Shown here: positions 43,846 to 55,420 of the stretch, piece after piece
Numbering within the stretch: position 1 is the stretch's first letter
Layout: each line of letters begins with the position of its first letter
NCBI RefSeq assembly: GCF_963259705.1
Contig: NC_081848.1
Location: 53,963,408 to 54,027,407, forward strand
Origin: Myotis daubentonii
Taxonomy: Eukaryota; Chordata; Mammalia; Chiroptera; Vespertilionidae
Direction: 5' to 3'
Length of the DNA stretch: 64,000 bases
Notes under the pieces: generated by a model
The model's input: the letters and a program-made list of their open reading frames with translations, nothing else
Databases searched by the model: none
Told to the model about the DNA's origin: nothing
Position numbers and translations under genes: made by a program

Positions 43846-44830
43846 CATGCTCTAGAATCAAAGTAATCAAGATCATCCTGGACAACAAAACATTACATTT
43901 GATTTGGGTCCAGAGCCTACCTCTCTGGACCCCACCTTGTCTCATTGGTCCCTGTTCTTGTCCCTGCCCACCAGGAACCTATGAGGTCTCTCAGAAAGGG
44001 CCAGGGCTGTGCACCTGGAGGTTCCTCAACAATCCAGCTGAAATGTGATTTTCTCCGTGCTGCCTGGTAGGCCCAGGCCCAGCTGGCCCACAAGGACCTC
44101 TGTATCCCTGTGCTTATGCCAGGGACATCCGAGCTCCATCCTCTGTGCTGACTGTTATTTTTGACTTCAGTTCTGAGTGTCAATTTATGTGGAAATATAT
44201 AGGAAATGATGTAGCCCTGGCCACAACAAAGGCAAAACTCAGCTTCGGCCTTCTTCTCTGACCACACACTCAACCTTCCCCAGCCCCAGCTCTTCCCACA
44301 GCACTGTTCCCTGTGAGTGTGGGAAGACGTGCCAAGAAGAAAGGCAGGAAGGAGAGCTTCCTGAGTGGACCAAGTCCATTTATATACTCTTTCCCTTTTA
44401 TACACGCAACTCCCCTAGGAACTGGATATCATTCCCCCCATCTTATGGCTGAAGAATCTCAGAGCTCAGGAAGGTTAACGGCGATGGCTGTTACATGGGA
44501 TGGTGAGGCAGGCAGAGCAAACTGGGAAGCAATCAGGGTCAGCCACACCCTCTCCTCTCTCATGGTCTACATTCACCCTCCCAGAGCCCCTGCATTGGGT
44601 GTGGACATAGTCACAAGGCTTGCTGTCCATGTTCTTGGTGCATGGGCTGGATGTGATCAATGCCATCAGCAAGGCACATGGTGCTCCACTGTGAGGGCAA
44701 AGGGTAAGAGAGATTACAGTTGGGAGCTCTGGTTCTAGCTTGGCCACTTACTCCATGTGTCTTGAGAATATTTCTTCCCTTCTCTGGCCCTGAACTTTCC
44801 TATCTGTGCAGTGGGAGAATAGCATTTGGT
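43846..44830. other. Mostly unique DNA with MIR pieces
   Basis: 44370-44490 is a minus MIR fragment ('atatactctttcccttttatacacgcaactcccc...atggctgaagaatctcagagctcagg'). 44725-44830 is a plus fragment ('tggccacttactccatgtgtcttgag...gccctgaactttcctatctgtgcagtggg'). No exon is recognised. Confidence 0.5.
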
Positions 44831-45221
44831 GTCTGTTGACCCGCCCAGCTATAGTCCTCTGGCATCTGTGAGAAAGTGCTCTTGGATCTGGACCCTAAAA
44901 TATTGGTACTACTAAGGAAATACCCTAAATTTCCCCCAGAATAGGGAAGGCAGAAAGGAACTTAACCCCATGGTCTCTGGCACAGATGGCGTCTGAGTGA
45001 CAGAGATAGTCACAAGTCAAATCTAGTAGGAATGAGGGACATTCATTGGGGTCTTGTGGACCAGATGCACCAAAGACCTGGGATACTGGACAGTCAGAGG
45101 AAGGGCTCAGGAAGGCAGGTCGGAAGGGGTATCTAGAAGAACACAAGATTCATACCATTTGCTGCAGCCTCCTGTTTTATGTGTTACCTCTTGACCCTCA
45201 CTCACCCCAACTGTTCTCTAT
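44831..45221. other. Unique DNA, nothing recognised
   Basis: No recognised repeat or exon. Confidence 0.4.
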
Positions 45222-45385
45222 AGCTCAGGGGTTCTTAATCAGAATTCATGCTCTTTGAAATTTGTTTGCAAAGTAATACATGTAGGTGAACATGAGCATC
45301 TTTCTGGGGCCAAACGCTTTTATTACATTCTCAAAGAGTTTAGACAGCACACACTCACACACACCAAGTTAAGAACCACTTATCC
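45222..45385. mobile_element. Possible old hAT MITE
   Basis: The left end has 'caggggttcttaatc' and the right end 'gttaagaaccactta', short imperfect inverted ends of MER/Charlie style. No TSD could be fixed. Confidence 0.4.
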
Positions 45386-45399
45386 AATTCAAGCACATT

Positions 45400-45939
45400 C
45401 CTCTCCATCCTCACCACCTGTGTCCTGGTTCAGGCCCTCATCATGGGCATCTTGGTTTATTACACTGAACCTCTGGTCTCTTTGTCTCCAGCCTCATCTT
45501 CTTCCAATCTGGCTTCCACAGAGCCCTCAAGGTCACCTTTCTCACCCTCGGCTTTGACAGCCTTCCTTAGCTTTGCATTGTCTCCAGATGACTCTCCAGA
45601 TGACGTCCTAAGTGTTTAGCCCAGCTTACAAGATCCTTCCAAATGTGGCCCCCGGTTGATTCTCCAGTCTCACCTTCTGACAATCCCCTTCCTTGCGCAT
45701 CCTTAGCTGTAGCCACAGCCTATAACATCCTGGCTCTATAATTTGCATATTTTATTCTCTCTGAGGGAATGCCCTACCCCCTTAATTTGTTGAACTCTTA
45801 TAATGTAAATATCATGAGAAAAGGCTTAGTCTGTTTTCTTCACTGCACTATCCTCTAACATTCAGTGAGTGGCTGACACATGTAGGCATTCAGTAAATAT
45901 GTGCTGTGAATGAATAATTGATTAAATGAATCCTCCAGG
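45400..45939 (-). mobile_element. L2 LINE 3' segment
   Basis: 'tttgtctccagcctcatcttcttcc', 'gttgattctccagtctcaccttctg', 'ggaatgccctacccccttaatttg', 'taggcattcagtaaatatgtgctgtgaatgaat'. Continuous reverse L2 through the 3' terminus. SPIN copy 2 sits at its end. Confidence 0.75.
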
Positions 45940-45947
45940 ATCTAGAT

Positions 45948-46170
45948 CAGTGGTTCTCAACCTTCCTAATGCCGCGACCCTTTAATACAGTTCCTCATGT
46001 TGTGGTGACCCCCAATTTCATTGTTCCAAATTGAACATAATTAAAGCATAGTGATTAGTCACAAAAACAATATGTAATTATATATGTGTTTTCTGATGGT
46101 CTTAGGCGACCCCTGTGAAAGGGTCGTTCGACCCCCAAAGGGGTCGCGACCTACAGGTTGAGAACCGCTG
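45948..46170 (-). mobile_element. SPIN hAT MITE, copy 2 (internally deleted)
   Basis: The same termini as 30729-31039 (CAGTGGTTCTCAACC; GGTTGAGAACCGCTG). Perfect 8-bp TSD ATCTAGAT at 45940-45947 and 46171-46178. 223 bp: relative to copy 1 it lacks about 88 bp between 'gacccccaa' and 'tttcattgtt'. Confidence 0.9.
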
Positions 46171-46479
46171 ATCTAGATCAAGGTTTCCCACCTCTTACAG
46201 CTTTCCTGACCCCATGGTGGAGGTGGTCATTCTGATGGATCCACATTTCACTGCATTGCAACTAATTTTATGTGTAGCATTACTAAGTGACATTATATGT
46301 GTCATTATTATATGTCACTTTACTGTATTATTTTAGTTCACAGATGCAGTTTGATTTTTCTTTATTCCTCCAGTACCCAGACCAGGGCTTGGCACCTACC
46401 AGTTGCTCCAAATAAACCTGTCTTAAATTGGTGAGAAAATGAATGAATCACCTCACAAATGCAAATGCTAAGTTAATCT

Positions 46480-46660
46480 TTGCCCATTAAAATTCTATCC
46501 ATTTTTTGAGGTTTGGCTCAAATTCTACTACCTTCATGAATTTATTCCACTCCTTGCCTCCAATTAGATATGGCTTCGAGCATCTCCAAGTTCCCCTGGC
46601 ATTTTGTTGAGCCCTCTCTTGTAGACTGATTCACACTCCCCCGTGGTAAGAACTGATCAG
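46480..46660 (-). mobile_element. L2 LINE fragment
   Basis: 'gaggtttggctcaaattctactaccttcatgaatttattccactccttgcc...cccctggcattttgttgag' resembles reverse L2 ORF2 end. Confidence 0.55.
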
Positions 46661-47765
46661 GAAGCTCTCCCCTACTAGTCTACACACACCTGAACCCCTG
46701 AGAAGCACCCCTTCTCTTCTGTATCCACCCCACCCTTCCCTGCTAACCCAGCCCTAGCACAACACTGAAGACTGTGATATGTTTATGGGGTTGTCGTTCA
46801 ATTAAACCACATTTTTTTTCCAATTGGATCTATGATTGCCTCTTTTTAGATGTGGCAACTTCAGGTTTTCATAAAATTTTGCTCCATAAAGAAGAAAGAG
46901 AAAAACTCGCTGGCCAGCATGGAAGCTTCCGTGAGAACACTCGGATCTTTGCATTCTTGCCATGCACACACCTCCAACCAAAACTGCTCAGAGGAGGGCC
47001 AGCCGAAACCCCCAGGAAACTGACACAGACAGGCATTCACACTTCAGACAAAATAAAGATGCAGAGTAGGGAAAAAATCATGGGCCTCAGCCATCTCACA
47101 GTGAGAAGCACTAATTATTCTGTGTAGCCTGAGTTTTTCTTAGTAGGCAAACTCTTCTGAATATTAACAAATATTTATTTAGGAATTAATAATTGACATC
47201 TATTAAAGCATAATTTATGGAGAGTGAATTCCTCTTGGTTTGGGTTCACACTGCTCAGCTACATCTGGCTGTTCCAGGAGTGACTCCTGCTTTTGTTAAC
47301 AGCGAGAGGCAGGGGGGAGCAGGGCACAGGGACATGCTCCAGGGACCGCATAGAACAAAGCTCAGTCTGAGGGCACAGGGTTGGGGATTCTACCCCGACT
47401 GCCACTCCTATTTCTGTGGCCTGGGGAGAGTTCCTTAGCCTCCCAGCCTTCCTTATAACATTAGAAAACAGACATCTTTATATATTCCTTTTATTTAGGT
47501 GGACATGCTTGGTTGCAAGTAAAGGGAATTATCTGAGTTGGCTTGAGCAATAATGGGGGATCTGGATAAGGAGCCAGATCATCTCCTGCAGCTCAGCACA
47601 GGGGTGTGGCTGGGGCCTCAGGGCACCCGGAGCCAGGGCTTGTAAGCTCTCAGTTCGCTCCTGCCTCTCACCTCTGCTCTTCTCTGTGTCCCTCCTGTTC
47701 TCTTCTCGTCTTTGGCCTCAATGGCAAATGCATGGATGCTTCCGTGGCTAGCTCTGAGCTTTCTT
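46661..47765. other. Mostly unique DNA; old interspersed repeat at about 47490-47750
   Basis: 'tggttgcaagtaaagggaattatctgagttggcttgagcaataatgg' followed by a CT-rich segment fits a widespread eutherian interspersed repeat. The family is not assigned. The rest is unrecognised. Confidence 0.4.
47752..47765. repeat. Ves target-site duplication, left copy
   Basis: CTCTGAGCTTTCTT, identical to 47993-48006. Confidence 0.9.
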
Positions 47766-47992
47766 TTATTTTTTTTAAATATATATTTTATTGATTTTTT
47801 ACAGAGAGGAAGGGAGAAGGATAGAGAGTTAGAAACATCGATGAGAGAGAAACACCGATCAGCTGCCTCCTGCACACTCCCCACTGGGGATGTGCCCGCA
47901 ACCAAGGTACATGCCCTTGACCGGAATCGAACCTGGGACCCTTCAGTCCGCAGGCCGACGCTCTATCCACTGAGCCAAACCGGTTAGGGCTA
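47766..47992 (-). mobile_element. Ves SINE
   Basis: The plus strand shows the T-rich tail, 'gattttttacagagaggaaggg', the body and the tRNA-like head in reverse ('gaatcgaacctgggacccttcagtc', 'ctctatccactgagccaaacc'). B-box and A-box sequences are intact. Exact 14-bp TSD, so relatively young. Confidence 0.95.
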
Positions 47993-48006
47993 CTCTGAGC
48001 TTTCTT
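47993..48006. repeat. Ves target-site duplication, right copy
   Basis: CTCTGAGCTTTCTT, identical to 47752-47765. Confidence 0.9.
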
Positions 48007-48171
48007 GATGTGAGTGCAGCCACAGAAGAGCGTGTGAATATTCCTTTTTGTCCCCATTTCCACCTTGACCTATTGTGTTGGTTGCTCAGTGAAAAGGTGC
48101 CTGTCACATGACCAACCAGGGACAGAGGTGCAGGGTCACATTTAATAAAACACCTTCCAGGCACCACTCTT

Positions 48172-48320
48172 TATTCATTCATACATTCATTCATTCATTC
48201 ACTCATTCAACAACCGGGGACCGACAGCCCATTGTGTGCCAGGTACTTCCTGGGTTCTGAATGGGGCAGTGAATAGGGCAGAAAGGTGTGCAGAGCAGGG
48301 GACACTCTTGTCCACAAGGA
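48172..48320 (-). mobile_element. L2-like fragment with (TTCA)n start
   Basis: 'attcattcattcattcactcattcaacaac' (48172-48213), then 'cattgtgtgccaggtacttcctgggttctgaatggggcagtgaatagg'. Reverse L2 3' end, with the TTCA unit expanded. Confidence 0.55.
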
Positions 48321-49209
48321 CAGGCTGTCCCAAGAGAAGCAGCATTGGCATAGAATCAATGGGAAACCATTCACTCGTTCATCTCTGCAAAGCTGTGTGA
48401 CAAGCATGAAGAACGCTTCTGCAAAACTATAAGAGGTTATTATGATTTTAGATATTTTCAGGCCAAACTAATAAGTTATAAAAGTAAAGGAGGGAGGGTG
48501 AGAGGGAACAAGAGAGAAAGTAAAGTCCACATCAATAGTAAAGACATCGATTTTGGACCAATGTAAGAATTATTTTTAAACTTGGAGGCTTTAAAAAATG
48601 AAATGCATAGTGGTGAGCTCTCCATCACTGGAAAGTATTCAAGCCAAAACTAGACGACCTCCAGTCAGGGCTGATTAGAGTTCACTCATAAACTGGGCAA
48701 GAAAAAGACAATGTAACTGAAAAGATGCTGTCTGGTTCCGTTGTTTGGGAACCAATTTTCAAACTCAAGGTCTTAGGAGATGCCACGCCTCTGGTCTTCA
48801 AGGAGACAGAGTGCCCGTGACCTTCCCTGGCCTCCCAAGACAAGAGCTTACACCTCATTTTAACATTAAATACAAACAGCATTTCAACTCCTCTGGAATG
48901 CAAAGCTGCGAATTTGAGTGAAACATGCAGTTTTCATTATGTTAAAAGATCTACTCATTACAATCAGGATAAGAGGATGTGAATAAGACAAATTGATCAC
49001 CACTTTAAATGTATTAATCAGCTTGCAACTCTTGTCACCAGTCAAAACAGAACAGCCAGACATTTATTCTGTCTCAGTTGTGTTTTAGGGCCCATCCCAG
49101 GAGGTCACGGAATCAGTGAGCTTCTCTATGCAGATTATGGGCAAACAGTCTCAACACATTGCGGAAGTTCTTGACTGCTTAGAATTGGACTAAGAAGGCA
49201 CAATTAAAT
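48321..49209. other. Unique AT-rich DNA; 48900-49090 conserved-element style
   Basis: 48900-49090 has 'gaatttgagtgaaacatgcag', 'acaaattgatcaccactttaaatgtattaatcagc' and no repeat signature. Nothing else is recognised. Confidence 0.3.
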
Positions 49210-49345
49210 ATGTTTAGTTGTTCTACAAATATTTATTGAGCACATAGTATGTGTCAGGGATTGCATAAGGCCCTGGAGATACAATATTAAGTCAAAGCTG
49301 GCCCTTGCTCTCCACATTCCCGTAGTTAAATCAAGAGCTAGATGT
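49210..49345 (-). mobile_element. L2 LINE 3' fragment
   Basis: 'tacaaatatttattgagcacatagtatgtgtcagggattgcataaggccctggagatacaatattaag' is reverse L2 3'. Confidence 0.65.
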
Positions 49346-49385
49346 GCAAGCACATAAGTTACATAAAGAGTAATGGGGGCAAATA

Positions 49386-49660
49386 TCACATGATCTCACT
49401 TACATGTGAATATAAAGAACAAAATAAACTGACAAACAAATTAAGTCCAGAGGCATGGATGCATAGAACAGACTGACAGATCTCAGTGGGGAAGGGGCGG
49501 GGGGCAGGAGGAGATTAACAACATATATGTATGTGTATATATGTATCCCATGGACACTGACAATAATGCAGTGAAAGCCTTGGGTGGGGCAGGGTTAGGT
49601 GGAGGAAAGCAAAAAGAGAGACATCTGTAATATTGTCAACAATAAATTAAAATTCAGAAT
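49386..49660 (+). mobile_element. 5'-truncated L1 3' UTR
   Basis: 'catgatctcacttacatgtgaatataaagaacaaaataaactgac', then G-rich 'gtggggaaggggcggggggcagg' and 'gtcaacaataaattaaaattc' at the end. This is the L1 3' UTR in sense orientation. No TSD was resolved. Confidence 0.7.
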
Positions 49661-49875
49661 AAGAGTAACTGGGGATAAATCAGTGGCCAGCATGGAGTGC
49701 TAGAGGACTAAGGACCGATCTGGAGATGGTTGGATGGCCAGGCCTGAAAGATACTCCGCACTGGGCTGTCTAAGCTTTAGGTCTGGGAGAGAACAAAGGC
49801 TCTAGTGGGAAGAGAAGCCAGTCCAGCCCATCTCCATTGCCTGAACATCAGAGGTGCAGTAAAGAGGATCTAAAT

Positions 49876-50100
49876 CACCCGTGGGCAAACTACAGCCCGC
49901 GAGCCGGATCTGGCCTGTTCGGCTGTTCTATCCCGCCCGCAGAGCCAAAAGAGCGGAGGGTTCTCTTGCTCTCCCCTCCGCTCCTTCACCAGCAGCAGTG
50001 TTAACATGGCAACGTCGGGAAACACGGCCGCAGCTCCTTCTTCTGAGTCCAGTTTAAGAACCCATTGTGGCCCTCGAGTCAAAAAGTTTGCCCACCCCTG
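49876..50100 (-). mobile_element. Non-autonomous hAT, CAGGGGTGGGCAAAC family, second member
   Basis: The minus strand starts CAGGGGTGGGCAAACTTTTT and ends GTTTGCCCACGGGTG, the same ends as 25849-26070. TSD 49868-49875 atctaaat and 50101-50108 gtctaaat (7 of 8). The interior (about 49915-50050) is GC-rich and CpG-containing and is not shared with the first member. Confidence 0.85.
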
Positions 50101-50359
50101 GTCTAAATGCTAAGTTCCAGAACATGCCTTCTAGTCTGGTCTGACAGAGAAACCTTAGGCTGTTATCTGTGTTGGCTACACTACCACACCCAGCCTTAAT
50201 GAAAGCCATAAACCTGGACCCAAACCCCTCCCAGGCAGTGCTTTCCTTCTCTCACTGTCCCTGCCATAATGGGGTCTTAGAGCTCTGGAGGCTGAGCGAG
50301 GGGCAGGCACCTGGGTCAAAATCTAGAATCAGCATTGAGTAGGGAGATGTTGGAAGGAT

Positions 50360-50561
50360 TTATTTATTTATAAAAATATATTTTTTATTGATTTCAGAGA
50401 GGAAGGGAGAGGGAGAGAGAGAATCATTGATGGGCTGCCTCCTGCACACCCCACACTGGGGACCAAGCCTGCAACCTGAGCATGTGCCCTGACTGGGAAT
50501 CGAACTGTGGCCTCCAGGTTCACAGGTCGATGCTCAACCACTGAGCCATGCCAGCCAGGCT
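50360..50561 (-). mobile_element. Ves SINE
   Basis: 'tatattttttattgatttcagagaggaaggg', 'gggctgcctcctgcacaccccacactgggg', 'gtgccctgactgggaatcgaac', 'ctcaaccactgagccatgccagcc'. Complete reverse Ves. Clear TSDs were not found. Confidence 0.9.
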
Positions 50562-52789
50562 CCACTGATGTGTTATAGCTATCTTAAACTCAACATGTTC
50601 AGTCCTGAACTCATGATCTCTCCCAAGGCCAGTTTCCTGAAAGTGAGCTTCTTAGGGGAGGTGAGACAGGGAGGAAGTCTGGATGTCTAGGTTTGGTTAA
50701 GCCCAGGCAGAGTTCCAGTCCCTGGGACAATCTCCATTCTGAAAGGACACCGTATCAAGTCAGGATTCGGGCACAGGGGAACCTGGAGCAGAGCCACCTG
50801 CTGAGTCTGGGGCATGAGGTGATAGCTTGGCCAGGGTCAGAGGAGGCTAAGAACCAGGCTCACTTCAACCTTCCCTGCCTGGGAACAGAAAGGCAAGACT
50901 GAGCTGAAATACATGGGTAGCTTAGCCTCAACTGGGGTAGTGAGAGCTACAGTAACAGAAAACCTGCTGTGTGACTACCAGCCCTCCCTTCTCCCAAACA
51001 AGGCCAAATCTCAAGGGAGTACCTAAAATCCTGGGAGTGGATTCATAGGAGGCCTGTTATCTACAAGAATTAAAACACTTTGGCTTGGGGCTGGGACTCA
51101 GGAGCCAGTGGGGCAATGAGAAAAGGAGATGGAACCACCCAGAAAGAAAGAGCAGTCCATGAGATTTCTCTGTGCTTCTGCTCCAAGCCTCAGGGTAAAT
51201 GTAGAGGAGCCATTGGGGTCAAGAAAAGCCAGATATCTTCTGCCATGATCTGCTTTTACTCGAGGCAATCCACAAGGCCAAACAATCAATCCACTGAGTT
51301 AAGCCTTACAAGTTACTGATTTTTTTTTAACTTCAATTATCTGCTGTTGACGATTCCATTATGGGGAGGGAGAGAGGTGTATACTCGATCTAGGGGCCTT
51401 TGGAGCAGGGCATTTATCTGGCTTTATGAGGCTTCGAGAGACCATAATGCATGTTTTATGGGCCCATTCTCATTTTTAATCTTCTTTGATAAGATCGCTA
51501 TGCTAAAAAGATACAGACACTGGCTGGCAGGCCCAGCTCAAGACAGAGACAATGATAGTGGCTTGGGAAGGCCTGTGGGGCCTATGGGGTGTCCCCTGCA
51601 TGTGGACTCTGGGTCCTGCTCGGTCAGGGCAGCCTTGTCGCACCCTCCCAGACCTCCCCTCCCTAGGGATCCTGGCTGGTAGCAGGCATGAAAGGGTGCA
51701 AACCTCAGACTGTGACAGTAAATCACTTTGACCTCTCCTTCAGGTCACAGCAGCAGCGACATTTTCCACTGAGTAGCATATGACATGTAGAGAACAGGAG
51801 AAAATGGAATTTATGTGCACAGAAACAGACAAGGTTCTAGGCACAGATTTCTGGTCCTAACTCTGAGAGGCAAGGGTTGACTGAACCCCCTCATCCCCAG
51901 CCTTGACCATCTCCAATCTTCTAATCCTATTCCTTGCTCTAGTTCTCCTGTGGGAAGAAGAAGAGTGTGAGCATTTAGTGAATGGGCAGAGGCAGTCAAT
52001 CCTCAATAAACCTCTGTGTTCTCCCATCTATGACCTGGTCTCCTCTATAGCTAAGTTAGGGTCATGTGCCAGTCCCATAGGCTGGGAGTAGAAGTCATTG
52101 GTGTTGCTTCCAGTCAAAGCTGTTAGGAACAGGTGTGAATTCTCCACGCTGTCCCTCTTCCACACTGTAGGAAGTGAAGACCTTCAGAGGTGGAAATAGC
52201 CTTGATCCCAGAGTTACTGTTGGAAAAGTATCTTCGAGAATGCTGCCTGACCTATATGGCACTTGGTTGAGTTATATCACTGAGATTCAGAGAATGTTTG
52301 TTCTTACTGTCCAGGTTAGCCTAGTCCAATATCCTGAATATCTTCTATGTGCCCAGGATGGCACTAGGTTCTTTGCTATAAATTATCTCAAGACAGTCTT
52401 ATGAATATCTATTGCAGAGGGTTCTGGTCTAGTGCACTTTGGGGGTGGGATGGGGTTCCTACATCCCTCAAGATTCTGCTTCTTTCTGTATCCCTCCAGA
52501 CCTTATGCCAGAACACTTGCCTCTAGAGACTCTTGGGTTCTGCCTGTTCTCAAGGATTCTCCTGGGATCCTGGCTGCTTTCTGGACCTGACAGTTGCTAC
52601 ATTTTGCCCTGGACTTGACAATATCTGGATGCTGGAAGAGTCTACATTTTCCTGGATATAATTTACTGGAATGGGACTGAATAGTATATAAAAATATTGA
52701 CTTTTCAGTCAGCCAAATCTGGCTTCAAATCCTAGCACTATCCCTTTACTCATTCACACATGCATTCACAGCACGTAAATAGCTGTTAA
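50562..52789. other. Mostly unique DNA with MIR scraps
   Basis: 52330-52405 resembles reverse MIR ('tatcttctatgtgcccaggatggcactagg'). 52680-52760 resembles plus MIR ('cagccaaatctggcttcaaatcctagcac'). 51310-51500 is AT-rich and unique. No exon is recognised. Confidence 0.4.
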
Positions 52790-53500
52790 TGCCCAGAGGT
52801 ACATCTCTAGCTTGGACTGATACTCTAAACTCCAGATCCAAGTATCCTACCATCTTCTTGGCATCTCAAACACAGCTAGAGCTCATGATACCCAGGGCTT
52901 CCTCCAGGCTCCCCCTTCTCAGGAAGTGGCTCCTTCAATAACCCAGATGCTCAGGTCAGACGCCTCCTTGAATCATCCCTCTCCCTTCTCCAAGTTCTAT
53001 AGATTATACTTCAAATAGCCCTTGAATTCTTATTGTATGTCCACATCTACCATTCTGGTCCAAGCTCATATAGTCTCTCATCTGGAATAGATAAAGATAG
53101 CCTTATTGCTGTACTGCTAATTGCCTTACTCCATCCATTCTCTGCTCAGCAGCCAAAGGATCTGCTCAGAATCTGTTCGAGACTTTGAAGTGTCATTTTG
53201 GGGGCAAACCCCAATTCTGCATCCCTGAGAAATCTGTGTACCCCCTGCTGAATTTATACCCTGTCCTCTTCTCTCTTCCCATCCTTCTTTCAGCCCCTGA
53301 ATGGGTCCTCAAATGGGCCCCATCTTGCCTCTGCCTGGAGTGCTCACTTGCTACTGGCCTTACAACCTGTGGTCACTCTTTTAGAGTTTAACTTAAATAT
53401 CATTCTCTTAAAGATGTCATCTCTAAATTCCCACTCTAGGTTTTGTCCCCCAATATGACTTCTAATCACACCCTATACTTTTTCTTCACTTCATTTGGCT

Positions 53501-53542
<42 letters not shown>

Positions 53543-53640
53543 ATATTTTTGACTAGCATACAAGCACTATGAAGCAACGACTGCCCACAGTGCTTGGCAC
53601 ACAGCATGTTCTCTGTATATACTGTTAAATGGGGGAAGGA
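52790..53640 (-). mobile_element. L2 LINE, long 3' segment
   Basis: One of the longest L2 pieces here: 'tcctccaggctcccccttctcagg', 'tccttactcc'-type ORF2 region, 'tctgcctggagtgctcacttgctactgg', 'aaagatgtcatctctaaattccc', then the 3' UTR 'gactagcatacaagcactatgaagc...cagtgcttggcacacagcatg'. A (TG)n repeat grew inside its 3' UTR. Confidence 0.7.
53502..53541 (+). repeat. (GT)n microsatellite
   Basis: About twenty uninterrupted GT units inside L2. Probably polymorphic and Z-DNA-prone. Confidence 0.95.
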
Positions 53641-53834
53641 GTGTTTATTGAGTGGAAGCCAAGTGCTTTTGATTCAGTGGGGAGCAGGGGCCCTAGTTTC
53701 AGGGACCTACTACAATGTACATATACAAGGACCCTACTGTAAGAAAAGCTCTGAGAAATCCATATTTACAAGACAAAAAATTAGAAGGTGATTGATATAA
53801 AAATAGATTTTAACAATAGCTTCTTCCCAAGACT

Positions 53835-54075
53835 TATTAATAGCTAACATTTGCACAGTGCTTACTGTGTGTCAGCATTATACATGAATCAACTGTTCAT
53901 CCTCACAAAGACCCTAGGACGTAGGAACTGCTTTTGTGCCCATTCTAAAAATAAGGACTTTGAGACACAGAGGTGTTTAATGACTTACCCAAGGTCACAC
54001 AGCTAATAAGTGGCCAAGCCAAGATTCTAGTCTGAGTTTTCTATATCCAGAAAGTTCTCTCAGCCACTCTGCTAT
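53835..54075 (-). mobile_element. MIR SINE, near full length
   Basis: 'ttaatagctaacatttgcacagtgcttactgtgtgtcagc', 'catcctcacaaagaccctagg', 'aatgacttacccaaggtcacacagctaataagtggcc'. Among the best MIR copies in the window. Confidence 0.9.
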
Positions 54076-54224
54076 TCTAGGGAATGTTTCGTGGTTCTCC
54101 CTAAAATAGAAGATGATTGACAGATGAATTTTAGGTTTGTATCTCAAATAGACATCTAAACTAGGGACATATCATTGGGATTCTCAGAGAGCTTGGAAGA
54201 CACAGCTAGGAAACAGCACTTGCT

Positions 54225-54400
54225 GGCAGTGGTGAGGAAACTGGGTAGGCCTGGCTACCATTACTGACTCCCTGTGTGACAATGGGCAGGTCACTTAACT
54301 CTCAGACCCTTCGTTATTTTCCTTCATAAAAATGTAAGGAGTTGGACTAGTTCATGTCTGAACTTTCCTTAAATTTAACACTCCAGAATTGTATGCATCT
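54225..54400 (+). mobile_element. MIR SINE
   Basis: 'taccattactgactccctgtgtgacaatgggcaggtcacttaactctcagaccc', then 'ataaaaatgtaaggagttgg'. Plus MIR. Confidence 0.75.
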
Positions 54401-54779
54401 CTAAGGAGCAATGTTAAATAAAGTCCCAACTCCCTCTTCATTCGTTCCCAAGAAATTAACCAGGAACACCCACCTTCTGCTGATCATTCAGGTATAGAGG
54501 GAGAGCTGACAAATAAATCAGCTGGGAGAGACCGAGGCTGAATGAACAAAAGAGAAAGGTAAAAAAAAGAAAAGTGAGGAAGAAAAGAAGTGGATGGAGG
54601 CAAAAAAGATGAACAAGAAAGAGGGCAGGTGAAAGTGAAAGATGAGAAAACGGTAAGCAAGGCTGTGAGCTCCCGGCACAGGCAGACCCATGAGTGTGCA
54701 CATTGACTCAGTTGCTTGTCACAGTGACGATGGGCATCAGAGGCTTTTGACTTGCTCTGAGCCAAGAGAGGGACATGAA
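54401..54779. other. Unique DNA with an A/G-rich tract
   Basis: 54540-54660 is purine-rich ('aaaagagaaaggtaaaaaaaag'). The minus-strand open frames here are low-complexity artefacts. Confidence 0.45.
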
Positions 54780-55420
54780 AAGGATGATTTTAAAGCCACA
54801 AACACGTGGAGCAGAGATGGCAGATACAGAACAATAAATATCCAGGTCAAATTGCCGATGGCGGTATCTGTATTAGGATGTGTTTGTAGTCTCTGCATGT
54901 CAGCGATGGAGAGCCTAGATTGTGACCGGGGAAGTCACACAACAATGGGGCCTGATGTTTTGTTTCCACTTTTCAAAGGCGCTCCTTTTTTTCCTCCCGG
55001 TGATAAGGCCCAGGAAATGGTTAGTGACATGCTCGTGGGAACCTATGGAAAAGAATACACAGCGTATCAATGGCGCAGCCGCCAGCCGGGAGCAGAGCGG
55101 GTGGGTGGGGAAACTGCGGGCCTCTGGCGTGGGCTGTGGCGGTGAGATAGCATTGAGGCGGCCGCCCAGGAGCCGTGCGCCCCCAGTCTGGGGACCGGGC
55201 CCCTTTATCCAGCTAGAATAGGTGGAAGGCCAGACAATGTAGCGCTGTATTTGGTTTGACAACAAAGGGCCCAAGAAAGATTTGATAGTGCGGGGATGGC
55301 CGGGAAGGCGGCGCAGGATGCAGCACAATGAGCGCCTTGCAAAGGTATTTAGCCTGGCCCTTTATGCCAGGAACATGGCAGGGGATGGTTGTCGTCGCGA
55401 TGTCTAATGGCTTTTGTCTG
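54780..55420. other. CpG-rich unique block, candidate conserved regulatory element
   Basis: Repeat-free. 55060-55410 has about 21 CpG in 350 bp (observed/expected about 0.7 by rough count), flanked by CpG-poor DNA. Contains SOX/TCF-like words ('tttgacaacaaaggg', 'gaaagatttgatag') and 'ccctttatgcc'-like sequences. Open frames overlap on both strands with no domain. Could be a CpG-island enhancer or an unrecognised first exon. Confidence 0.45.
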
